A stretch of 64,000 nucleotides of DNA from Collimonas rhizosphaerae (lineage in GTDB: Bacteria; Pseudomonadota; Gammaproteobacteria; Burkholderiales; Burkholderiaceae_D), in assembly GCF_038896935.1 (NCBI RefSeq), contig NZ_JBANDC010000004.1, positions 124,001 through 188,000 of the forward strand. The letters run 5' to 3'. The notes under the pieces are model-generated. The model ran no database searches, had not been told where the DNA came from, and worked only from the letters and a program-made list of their open reading frames with translations. Shown here piece by piece: positions 1 through 7,024 of this stretch; the first letter of the stretch is position 1, and every line of letters starts with the position of its first letter. The position numbers and the translations under genes are program-made.

Positions 1-332
1 TCAATACCGTGCGCCTGCAAGTGCTGACCCAGCGCGAAGAAATCGCGGTCGCCAAGCTGGTCGGCGCTACCGATGCGTTCATCCACCGGCCGTTTTATTA
101 CACCGGCGCGCTGCTCGGCCTGTGCGCCGGCGGACTGGCGCTGGGCGCGGTGGCGCTGGGCCTGCAGCCGCTGAACCAGGCGATCGCCGAGTTCGCCCGC
201 TTGTACGCATCCGAATTCCGCCTGCTGCCGCTGAACTGGATCGCCAGCCTGGCGCTGCTGGCGATCAGCGCCGGCCTCGGCCTGGCCGGTGCGTTGCTGT
301 CGGTGCGGCGCCATCTGGCCCGCCTGGCCTGA
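1..332 (+). CDS. ftsX: Cell division ABC permease FtsX, C-terminal part (5' truncated by window)
   Basis: FtsX is the membrane subunit of the FtsEX complex, which controls septal peptidoglycan hydrolases at the divisome. Only about the last 109 residues are present; the frame is open to the left edge (frame position 3). The stretch TQREEIAVAKLVGATDAF is the conserved cytoplasmic loop of FtsX after the large periplasmic domain. Two or three hydrophobic helices follow (for example GALLGLCAGGLALGAVALGL), and the protein ends in a short basic tail. The next gene starts 19 bp downstream on the same strand. The partial call is secure from the loop motif and the helix layout. Confidence 0.85.
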   Translation, partial: NTVRLQVLTQREEIAVAKLVGATDAFIHRPFYYTGALLGLCAGGLALGAVALGLQPLNQAIAEFARLYASEFRLLPLNWIASLALLAISAGLGLAGALLSVRRHLARLA

Positions 333-351
333 ACCAGGCTCCGAGGCCAGC

Positions 352-1188
352 GTGTTCCACCATCCATCCGAATTCGTCACCTTCAAGACCAGCCCGCATT
401 TGCCGGGCGTGGAATTGTATTCGGCGCGGCTGGTCGACCACGAGTTCGCGCCGCATGTGCACGACGCCTACTCGCTGGGCGCGATTGAAACCGGCGTCGA
501 GCGTTTCCGCCACAAGGGTTCCCAGCATGTGGCCCCGGCCGGCACGCTGGTGCTGTTGAATCCTGACGAACTGCATGACGGCCACGCCGAGATCGCCGCC
601 GGCTGGACTTACCAGATGCTGTTCATCGAACCGCAGCTGCTGCGCGAGCTGACCGGCAGCGAAGTTTATTTCGCTGCCGCCACTGCCCACGATCCCCAGC
701 TGGCCGACAGTTTCCAGCTGCTGTTCAAGCGCATGTGGCAGGCGCCCGACGATCTCGCGTTCATATCGCATTTCACGGTGTTGATAGACGCTGTCACACA
801 GCGCTACGGCAAGAACCTGCGCCCGGTTTCCATACTGAAGCCCGGCCAGCCGCAACGCATGCTGGCGATGCGGCGCGTCCTCGACTGCATCGAAGCCAAC
901 CTGGACCAGACCCTGCATATCGACACCCTGGCGACCGAAGCCGGCATGTCTGTCTTTCATTTCGTGCGGGCCTTCTCGGCCGCGTTCCACGCCACCCCGC
1001 ACCAATATCTGCAAGCGCGCCGCGCCACACGCGCCAAGACCTTGCTGGCCCAGCGCAGCACCCCGACCGACGCCGCCGCCGCGGTCGGGCTGGCCGACCA
1101 GAGCCACCTGACGCGCTGGTTCAAGCGCGCCTATGGCGTCACGCCGGCCCAGTATCAACAGCAAATTGGTACAAGACCGCTGGGCTAA
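352..1188 (+). CDS. AraC-family transcriptional regulator
   Basis: A 278-residue AraC-type regulator. The N-terminal half is a cupin-like ligand domain, with the metal or ligand histidines seen in FAPHVHDAYSLG and the family phrase LLNPDELHDGH. The C-terminal ~100 residues carry two helix-turn-helix units, the first around LATEAGMSVFHFVRAFSAAF and the second around AAAVGLADQSHLTRWFKRAYG, ending in the usual GVTPAQYQQ. I chose the GTG at 352 because GAGG lies 6 bp upstream and the cupin begins immediately; the open frame extends back to 289 inside ftsX, which is unlikely to be used. The DMT exporter 90 bp downstream is the obvious candidate target, but the ligand is unknown. Confidence 0.85.
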   Translation: MFHHPSEFVTFKTSPHLPGVELYSARLVDHEFAPHVHDAYSLGAIETGVERFRHKGSQHVAPAGTLVLLNPDELHDGHAEIAAGWTYQMLFIEPQLLRELTGSEVYFAAATAHDPQLADSFQLLFKRMWQAPDDLAFISHFTVLIDAVTQRYGKNLRPVSILKPGQPQRMLAMRRVLDCIEANLDQTLHIDTLATEAGMSVFHFVRAFSAAFHATPHQYLQARRATRAKTLLAQRSTPTDAAAAVGLADQSHLTRWFKRAYGVTPAQYQQQIGTRPLG

Positions 1189-1278
1189 AGATAGGCATGA
1201 TGGGTAAATCTCATCACTCGTCCCCGACCTTTTTATGGCATCGCCTCGATTAACTGCACCGCTGCCGGAAGCCGCCCT

Positions 1279-2238
1279 ATGCTGACCGGCCTGTTATGCG
1301 CCCTGGGCGCAGGAATGATGTGGGGCCTGGTGTTCATCGCGCCCCTGATACTGCCCGACTACCCCGGCCTGATGCTGTCGTTCGGCCGTTACGTGGCGTT
1401 CGGCCTGATCGCGCTGGCGCCCGCCCTGCTTGACCGCAAGCGCATAGCCGCGCTGACCCGGGCCGACTGGCGCGCCGCGCTGAAACTCTCGCTGGTCGGC
1501 AACCTGCTGTATTACGCAGCGCTGGCGACTGCGATCCAGCTGGCGGATGCGCCGCTGCCGACCATGCTGATCGGCACCCTGCCGGTGGTGATTTCCGTCT
1601 TTTCCAACTGGTCGCCGGGACATGCGGCGGAAAGCGTCGCCTGGCGGCGGCTGGCGCCGTCGCTGCTGATCATCCTGGTCGGCATCCTGTGCGTCAACGC
1701 CGCCGAGCTGGCGCATATGCGGCTGGCGGGCGCCGGCAATACACGCTCGACCGGCGACTACGTGCTGGGCTGCCTGATCGCGCTGGGCGCGGTCGCGGCC
1801 TGGACCTGGTATCCGATCGTCAATGCCCGCTACCTGCGCGCCCATCCGCATATCAGCCCTTCCACCTGGGCTACCGCACAGGGCCTGGCGGTCTTGCCGC
1901 TGGCGCTGGCCGGGCTGTTCGGCTATGGCGCCTACCAGAAACTGACGGGCGGCAGCTACGCCTTTCCGTTCGGACCGCGGCCGCTGCAGTTTGTCGGCCT
2001 GATGCTGGTGATCGGCCTGAGCGCCTCCTGGATCGGCACCCTGCTCTGGAACAAGGCCAGCCAGCATCTGCCGACCGCGCTGCTGGCGCAGCTGATCGTG
2101 TTCGAAACCCTGGCGGCGCTGCTGTATGCCTTCATTTTCCGCGACGCGGTGCCAGGCTTGCAGGTCATGGCGGGCGTGGCGCTGTTATGCATAGGCATAG
2201 TTTTCGGTGTGCGCACCTTCCAGCATCAGATACCATAG
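1279..2238 (+). CDS. DMT-superfamily (EamA-like) transporter
   Basis: A 319-residue integral membrane protein with about ten hydrophobic segments in two repeats of five, the layout of the drug/metabolite transporter family. The N-terminus (LLCALGAGMMWGLVFIAPLI) and the second-half segment LMLVIGLSASWIGTLLWNKAS are typical of EamA domains. Members usually export amino acids, metabolites or toxic compounds across the inner membrane. It follows an AraC regulator on the same strand, which suggests a regulator-exporter pair. The substrate cannot be told from sequence. Confidence 0.8.
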   Translation: MLTGLLCALGAGMMWGLVFIAPLILPDYPGLMLSFGRYVAFGLIALAPALLDRKRIAALTRADWRAALKLSLVGNLLYYAALATAIQLADAPLPTMLIGTLPVVISVFSNWSPGHAAESVAWRRLAPSLLIILVGILCVNAAELAHMRLAGAGNTRSTGDYVLGCLIALGAVAAWTWYPIVNARYLRAHPHISPSTWATAQGLAVLPLALAGLFGYGAYQKLTGGSYAFPFGPRPLQFVGLMLVIGLSASWIGTLLWNKASQHLPTALLAQLIVFETLAALLYAFIFRDAVPGLQVMAGVALLCIGIVFGVRTFQHQIP

Positions 2239-2274
2239 GGGCTGCTTCCATTTCCGCAGCCGCTGCGCCATTTC

Positions 2275-2817
2275 GTGAAACCTGTGCTTACCTTGCCTTC
2301 CCGCCTGTTGCTTGCCTGTTCCGTACTGGTATTGCTGGCCTGTTCCCCCAAGTTCAACTGGCGCGAAGTGCGCAGCAAGGACGCGCCTTACAGCGTCCTG
2401 CTGCCAGCCAAGCCGTCGACCTTCGCGCGCCCCATCGATCTCGACGGCACGCCGGTCACCATGACCATGACCGCCGCCAAGGTGGATGACACGGTGTTCG
2501 CGGTCGGCAGCGCCACCGTGCCCGACGCCGCCAAGGCGCAAGCGGCATTGAACGCGATGAAAACCGCATTGGTGAAGAACATCAACGGCACCGTCAGGGC
2601 GGAAAAAACAACCGCGGCTGCCAGCGGTACGCAGGGACTCTCGGCCAGCATCGAGGTCGAAGCGGTCGGCACCACCCCGGGCGGCAAACCGGAAATCCTG
2701 TACGGGCATTTTGTCAGCAAGGACAAGGAAATCTACCAGGTCATCGTGATGGGGCCGGAAAAAGCCGTCTCACGGGAAAATGCAGAGACTTTCATCTCTT
2801 CGTTCAAACATGATTAG
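2275..2817 (+). CDS. Putative lipoprotein of unknown function
   Basis: A 180-residue protein with a type II signal peptide: a basic N-terminus, a hydrophobic run, and the lipobox LLAC with Cys23. The mature part (KFNWREVRSKDAPYSVLLPAKP) begins like a family of small betaproteobacterial secreted proteins that carry a short mixed alpha/beta domain, and it ends with ENAETFISSFKHD. The start is GTG at 2275, 36 bp after the transporter stop. Nothing in the sequence gives an enzymatic role; it is probably anchored in the inner or outer membrane facing the periplasm. Confidence 0.65.
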   Translation: MKPVLTLPSRLLLACSVLVLLACSPKFNWREVRSKDAPYSVLLPAKPSTFARPIDLDGTPVTMTMTAAKVDDTVFAVGSATVPDAAKAQAALNAMKTALVKNINGTVRAEKTTAAASGTQGLSASIEVEAVGTTPGGKPEILYGHFVSKDKEIYQVIVMGPEKAVSRENAETFISSFKHD

Positions 2818-2943
2818 CATTGATGCAATAATGCGACCGGCCGCCCTGCTCTGTAACCAGCGGTGACAGCAGTGGCAAGCCCCCCGACAAAGGGGTATTC
2901 TGTACAATGTCTTTTTTCATCAAAAACAATATTCTGAGGTTTT

Positions 2944-3288
2944 ATGTTAGTTACATTCAAATCCAAGGCGTCGGCCGAAGTCACCATGTTCGACTACGAT
3001 GCCAAGCGCATCCTCGACCTGCTGAATAAAGATGTGAAGATCGGCGTCATCACCGCCGAAGAAGGCGCGGCAGCGATCGCCAAGCTGGAAGCGGAAACAT
3101 CGGAAAGCCGCGCCCATCCGGCATCGGACAGCGTGCAGCACGACATCGCAGCCCATCACAACGAGGCTGGCGACGACAGCGGCCATGAACCGGTGCAGAC
3201 GGTCAACTTCGCCAACAAGATCTATCCTTTGCTGGAAATGCTGCGCGAAGCGCACAAGCACAATAACGACGTGCTCTGGGGCGTTTGA
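2944..3288 (+). CDS. DUF1840 family protein
   Basis: A 114-residue soluble protein. It begins MLVTFKSKASAEVTMFDYDAKRILDLL and ends with a conserved-looking helix (FANKIYPLLEMLREAHKHNN), matching DUF1840, a short uncharacterised family of betaproteobacteria. The middle, roughly residues 50-80, is acidic and low in complexity and is probably a linker. TGAGG lies just upstream of the ATG. The stop codon overlaps the start of the next gene (TGATG), so it is probably co-transcribed with the hydrolase. No function is known. Confidence 0.75.
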   Translation: MLVTFKSKASAEVTMFDYDAKRILDLLNKDVKIGVITAEEGAAAIAKLEAETSESRAHPASDSVQHDIAAHHNEAGDDSGHEPVQTVNFANKIYPLLEMLREAHKHNNDVLWGV

Positions 3289-4187
3289 TGACCTCAGGTC
3301 TTGAGCGACAGCTTACGACCGCAGACGGCATCCCTCTCTTCGTCGCCGACTGGCCGCCAGCTGCTGGCGTGCCGGCGGCGGGCAGCATCCTGCTGATGCA
3401 CGGACTGGGCGAACATGCCGGGCGCTATGCCCATGTAATACGTTTTTTCAATCGCTGCGGCCTGCTGGTGCGCAGCTACGATCACCGCGGCCACGGCCGT
3501 TCCGGCGGACCGCGCGGCGATGTGCCGGACGAATCCGCCTTGCTGCGCGACGCCCGGCTGGTGCTGGACGACTTCAACCGCCAGGCGCAACTGGATTATC
3601 CGGCGCTGGCAGGCAATGCACCCTTTTTATTCGGCCATAGCATGGGCGGCCTGTTTGCGGCCCGCTTCGCGCTAGCTGCGATGGCGCCGCTGCGCGGCCT
3701 GGTTTTATCCTCACCCGGACTGGCCTTGCGCCTGAACCGGGTGCAGCTCGGCCTGCTCAGGCTGATGTCGCTGGCGGCTCCCGGCGTGGCCGTGCCCAAC
3801 GGCCTGGACGTCAGCCACCTGTCGCACGATCCCGCAATCGCCAAAGCGTATAGCGCCGATCCGCTGGTGCATAACAAGATCACCGCGCGCCTGCTGAACA
3901 GCATGCTGCGCTCGGGAGAGTTCGTCCTGGGCCAGGCGCAGACCCTGGCGATCCCGACGCTGCTGGTGATCGCCGGCGACGACCGCATCATCGATCCCGA
4001 CGGCAGCCGCCGTTTTTTTGCTGCCTTGCCGCCTGCCATCGTCACCTTCCGCGACTATGACGGCATGTACCACGAGATTTTCAACGAAGTCGGCGCGGAA
4101 CGGGTATTTGCAGATGTGCGCCGCTGGCTTGAGGCGCAATACATGCTGCAGCCGCCGGCGGCAGTCCATCCCGCCCTGGCTGACTGA
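3288..4187 (+). CDS. Alpha/beta hydrolase, monoacylglycerol lipase/lysophospholipase type
   Basis: A 299-residue serine hydrolase. The oxyanion region is LLMHGLGEHAGRY. The nucleophile elbow GHSMGG places the catalytic serine near residue 118. The acid is in VIAGDDRIIDPDG and the histidine in YDGMYHEIFNE. This motif set (HGLGEH, DHRGHGRS, GHSMGG) is that of the PldB/monoglyceride lipase group, which hydrolyses monoacylglycerols or lysophospholipids. There is no signal peptide, so it is cytosolic. The ATG at 3288 shares one base with the stop of the DUF1840 gene, indicating translational coupling. Confidence 0.85.
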   Translation: MTSGLERQLTTADGIPLFVADWPPAAGVPAAGSILLMHGLGEHAGRYAHVIRFFNRCGLLVRSYDHRGHGRSGGPRGDVPDESALLRDARLVLDDFNRQAQLDYPALAGNAPFLFGHSMGGLFAARFALAAMAPLRGLVLSSPGLALRLNRVQLGLLRLMSLAAPGVAVPNGLDVSHLSHDPAIAKAYSADPLVHNKITARLLNSMLRSGEFVLGQAQTLAIPTLLVIAGDDRIIDPDGSRRFFAALPPAIVTFRDYDGMYHEIFNEVGAERVFADVRRWLEAQYMLQPPAAVHPALAD

Positions 4188-4264
4188 AGTTATTCGTCAA
4201 CCGCAGAAGTTGCCGGCCAGACATCTTGCTCTATTGCCAGGCTAATCCGTTATGGCAAAAGATT

Positions 4265-4355
4265 ATTGCTGTCAAGCAATCCTGAAATTTCACTTTTTCC
4301 CGCCACAATCGCGACCTAACTGTAGGTGAGCGACCATATCCCCGCTACAATCGCG
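4265..4355 (+). promoter_or_regulatory. Probable control region of the LysE exporter gene (inverted and direct repeats)
   Basis: Upstream of the exporter gene lie a perfect inverted repeat ATTGCT-gtca-AGCAAT (4265-4280) and two 15-base direct repeats, CCCGCCACAATCGCG (4299-4313) and CCCGCTACAATCGCG (4341-4355), spaced 42 bp start to start and differing at one base. The repeats contain CACAAT/TACAAT, which could act as -10 hexamers. This arrangement suggests a regulated promoter, but the regulator is not identified. Confidence 0.35.
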
Positions 4356-4384
4356 TTGTTACCTTCCTGTCTAGCTGCGTCGTT

Positions 4385-5023
4385 ATGATCTCCTTCGGCA
4401 TTACTGATTTTGGCCTGTTCCTGATGGCTGTCCTGCTGCTGAACGCCACTCCCGGCCCGGATACCGCCTATATCGTCGGCCGCAGCGTCGCCCAGGGCCG
4501 GCGCGCCGGCCTGCTGTCGGCGCTCGGCATCACAGCCGGCTGCTGCATCCACGCGACCCTGTCGGCTTTTGGCCTGACGGCGCTGCTGGCAGCCTCCGCC
4601 ACCGCCTTCATGGCCGTCAAGCTGGCGGGCGGCGCCTACCTGGTCTACCTCGGCATCAGGATGCTGCTCAGCAAGAAAGCAGCAGCCAGCGAACAGCCGC
4701 CGCAGCTGGACCTGCGTTCGCACAAGACGATTTTTGTGCAAGCCCTGATCACCAATGTGCTCAATCCCAAGGTGATCTTGTTTTTCCTCTCCTTTTTCCC
4801 GCAGTTCGTGCGCCACGATTCGCCGCACAAGATCGCTGCCTTCCTGGTGCTGGGCGCGGTGTTTTCGGTCGTCACGCTGTGCTGGAACAGCGGCACCGCC
4901 ATGCTGGCCGGCACCCTGACACGGCACGCCAGCAACAATCCGCAAATCAAGCATTGGCTGGAACGCACAGTGGGCGCCGCCTTTATTGCGCTGGGCATCA
5001 AACTGGCTTTAACCAAAAACTGA
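4385..5023 (+). CDS. LysE/RhtB-family amino-acid exporter
   Basis: A 212-residue membrane protein with about six hydrophobic helices. The N-terminal signature LLLNATPGPDTAYIVGRSVAQGRRAGLLSALG is cut here to its core, TPGPDTAYIVGRS, which is diagnostic of LysE/RhtB carriers. A second conserved block is ALITNVLNPKVILFFLSFFPQF. The family exports amino acids or homoserine lactones using the proton gradient. It has its own upstream region with repeats and is followed by rsmB 53 bp later. The substrate is unknown. Confidence 0.85.
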   Translation: MISFGITDFGLFLMAVLLLNATPGPDTAYIVGRSVAQGRRAGLLSALGITAGCCIHATLSAFGLTALLAASATAFMAVKLAGGAYLVYLGIRMLLSKKAAASEQPPQLDLRSHKTIFVQALITNVLNPKVILFFLSFFPQFVRHDSPHKIAAFLVLGAVFSVVTLCWNSGTAMLAGTLTRHASNNPQIKHWLERTVGAAFIALGIKLALTKN

Positions 5024-5076
5024 GCAAGATCCGATTTTCCGACAACTATTACCCGCAGAACAGACCTGAACCACTT

Positions 5077-6387
5077 GTGACCTATTCGACCCTTAAAAAA
5101 GACTCTCTCGCCTTTAGCCTGTTAGGCGCAGCCCAAGCCATCGCCCTGGTGCGCGACGGCGCGGCGCTGCCGCAGGCGCTGACCCAGGTATTTGCACAAT
5201 CGGCAGCGCCGGCGCCAACGCGCGGCGCGATCCAGGACATCGCCTACCGCACCATGCGCGGCATCGGCCGCGCCGAAACCCTGCTCGGCAACCTGGCCAG
5301 CCGGCCGCCGGAGCCGACCTTGCTGCATTGCCTGCTGTGCGCCGCACTGTGCTTGCTGGCTGACGTCGACGATCCGGCATATGAGAATTTCACGGTGGTC
5401 AACCAGGCTGTCACCGCAGTCTCTTCCGATCCCCAGATGGCCCACGCCAAAGGCATGGTGAATGCGGTGCTGCGGCGCTTCCTGCGCGAACGCGATGCGC
5501 TGGTGGCAGTTGCCGTCAAGACGCCGTTCGGCTTGTGGAATTATCCGGTGTGGTGGATAGACCGCATGAAAGCTGCCTATCCGCAGCAATGGCAAGCCAT
5601 CCTCACTGCCGGCAATACGGCGCCGCCGCTGACCTTGCGCGTCAACCGCCGCAAGACTTCGGTAGCCGCTTACCTGGAAACCCTGGCCAGCCACGCGATA
5701 ACGGCGCGCCAAATCGGCCCGGATGCAATACGCATGGACACGGCGATGCCGATGGCCCAGATCCCCGGCTTTGAAGACGGCCTGGCCTCGGTGCAAGACG
5801 CCGCCGCCCAGCTTGCCGCACCGCTGCTCGACCTGCAGGACGGCATGCGGGTGCTGGACGCTTGCGCCGCCCCTGGCGGCAAGACCTGCCACATCCTGGA
5901 AACCGCCGAGGTCGACCTGACCGCGCTCGACAACAATCCTAAGCGCCTGCAACGCATTACCCAGAACCTGCAGCGCCTGCAACTGGAGGCAAAACTGCAA
6001 CTGGGCGATGCCAGCGTCGGCAGCCAGGGCGACGACTGGTGGGACGGCCAGCTCTTCGACCGCATCCTGGCCGATGTCCCCTGCACTGCCTCCGGCATCG
6101 TGCGCCGCCATCCCGACATACGCTGGTTGCGGCGCAAGACCGATACCGAGCAACTTGCAACACTTTCGGCAAAGATTCTGGACAATCTTTGGCAGATGCT
6201 ACGCCCGGATGGTAAATTGTTACTCGTAACATGTTCCGTATGGCCACAAGAATCGGAAGCCCAGGCAGTAGCCTTTGCTGCGCGCAACAATGCGCGCAGG
6301 CTGCCGGCGCCGGGCCAGCTGCTGCCGACCGCCGATGCCGGACAAGATCACGATGGCTTGTTTTACGCGCTGTTCCAGAAGTGCTGA
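5077..6387 (+). CDS. rsmB: 16S rRNA (cytosine-C5-967) methyltransferase RsmB
   Basis: A 436-residue protein with an N-terminal NusB-like RNA-binding domain (about residues 10-140, including YENFTVVNQAVTAV) and a C-terminal Rossmann methyltransferase. The SAM-binding motif is DACAAPGGKTCHILE. The two family cysteines lie in ADVPCTASGIVRRHPD and LLVTCSVWPQESE, where one is the nucleophile and the other resolves the covalent intermediate. Length fits RsmB (E. coli about 430). I use the GTG at 5077; the frame is open further upstream but only inside the LysE gene. In betaproteobacteria rsmB commonly precedes DUF4390 and ntrY, as here. Confidence 0.9.
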   Translation: MTYSTLKKDSLAFSLLGAAQAIALVRDGAALPQALTQVFAQSAAPAPTRGAIQDIAYRTMRGIGRAETLLGNLASRPPEPTLLHCLLCAALCLLADVDDPAYENFTVVNQAVTAVSSDPQMAHAKGMVNAVLRRFLRERDALVAVAVKTPFGLWNYPVWWIDRMKAAYPQQWQAILTAGNTAPPLTLRVNRRKTSVAAYLETLASHAITARQIGPDAIRMDTAMPMAQIPGFEDGLASVQDAAAQLAAPLLDLQDGMRVLDACAAPGGKTCHILETAEVDLTALDNNPKRLQRITQNLQRLQLEAKLQLGDASVGSQGDDWWDGQLFDRILADVPCTASGIVRRHPDIRWLRRKTDTEQLATLSAKILDNLWQMLRPDGKLLLVTCSVWPQESEAQAVAFAARNNARRLPAPGQLLPTADAGQDHDGLFYALFQKC

Positions 6388-6443
6388 AGCATGTGTAGTA
6401 CTGCAACCCTTTTGCCATAACTTTTTTACCATACCCGAAACCA

Positions 6444-7022
6444 GTGACACGACCATTGCCTCAATTCATAAAATACTGGCTGCTGGCCCTGCTGCTGGCT
6501 CTGTCTTTTAGCCCGCCATCCAGCTATGCATCGGACGGCGTTGAATTGAGTCAGGCCCACATCGAAGCCGGCGACGACGGCTATCGCTTGTCGGCAACGT
6601 TTTCCTTCGACCTCAACCGCGGCCTGGAGGATGTGGTCAACCGCGGCGTCACCCTGTACTTCACCACCGACGTCGAACTGACGCGGCCGCGCTGGTACTG
6701 GTTCGATGAAAAGGCGATTACCGCCACCCAGACCATCCGCCTGCAATACAACGTCATCACGCGCCGCTACAACGTCGCCATCAACGGCAGCCTGCAGCAG
6801 AGCTTCAATACCCTGGACGACGCCCTGTCCCTGATCCGCCGCCCCAGCCGCTGGCTGATCGCCGACAAGAGCGCGCTCAAGCAGGGCGAGGTGTACCGGG
6901 TCGCGGTGCGCATGGGCCTCGACCTCGGGCTGCTGTCCAAGCCGTTCCAGGTTAACGCCCTCAACAATAGCGACTGGCGCTTTTCTTCCGACTGGAAGAG
7001 TTTCAACTACAAGGTGGAATAG
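6444..7022 (+). CDS. DUF4390 exported protein
   Basis: A 192-residue protein with a Sec signal peptide (YWLLALLLALSFSPPSSYA, cleavage probably after SYA). The mature part is a beta-rich domain containing ATFSFDLNRGLEDVVNRGV and RRYNVAINGSL, which match DUF4390. Such genes sit between rsmB and ntrY in many betaproteobacteria, so a role linked to NtrY sensing at the membrane is possible, but that is only inference. The start is GTG at 6444. Its stop lies 2 bp from the ntrY start, so the two are almost certainly co-transcribed. Confidence 0.8.
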   Translation: MTRPLPQFIKYWLLALLLALSFSPPSSYASDGVELSQAHIEAGDDGYRLSATFSFDLNRGLEDVVNRGVTLYFTTDVELTRPRWYWFDEKAITATQTIRLQYNVITRRYNVAINGSLQQSFNTLDDALSLIRRPSRWLIADKSALKQGEVYRVAVRMGLDLGLLSKPFQVNALNNSDWRFSSDWKSFNYKVE

Positions 7023-7024
7023 CC

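Noticed and set aside
2895..2910. TACAAT as a -10 box before the DUF1840 gene
   Set aside because: No -35 hexamer is found at 16-18 bp; the best CCGACA is at 13 bp, so a promoter is not claimed.
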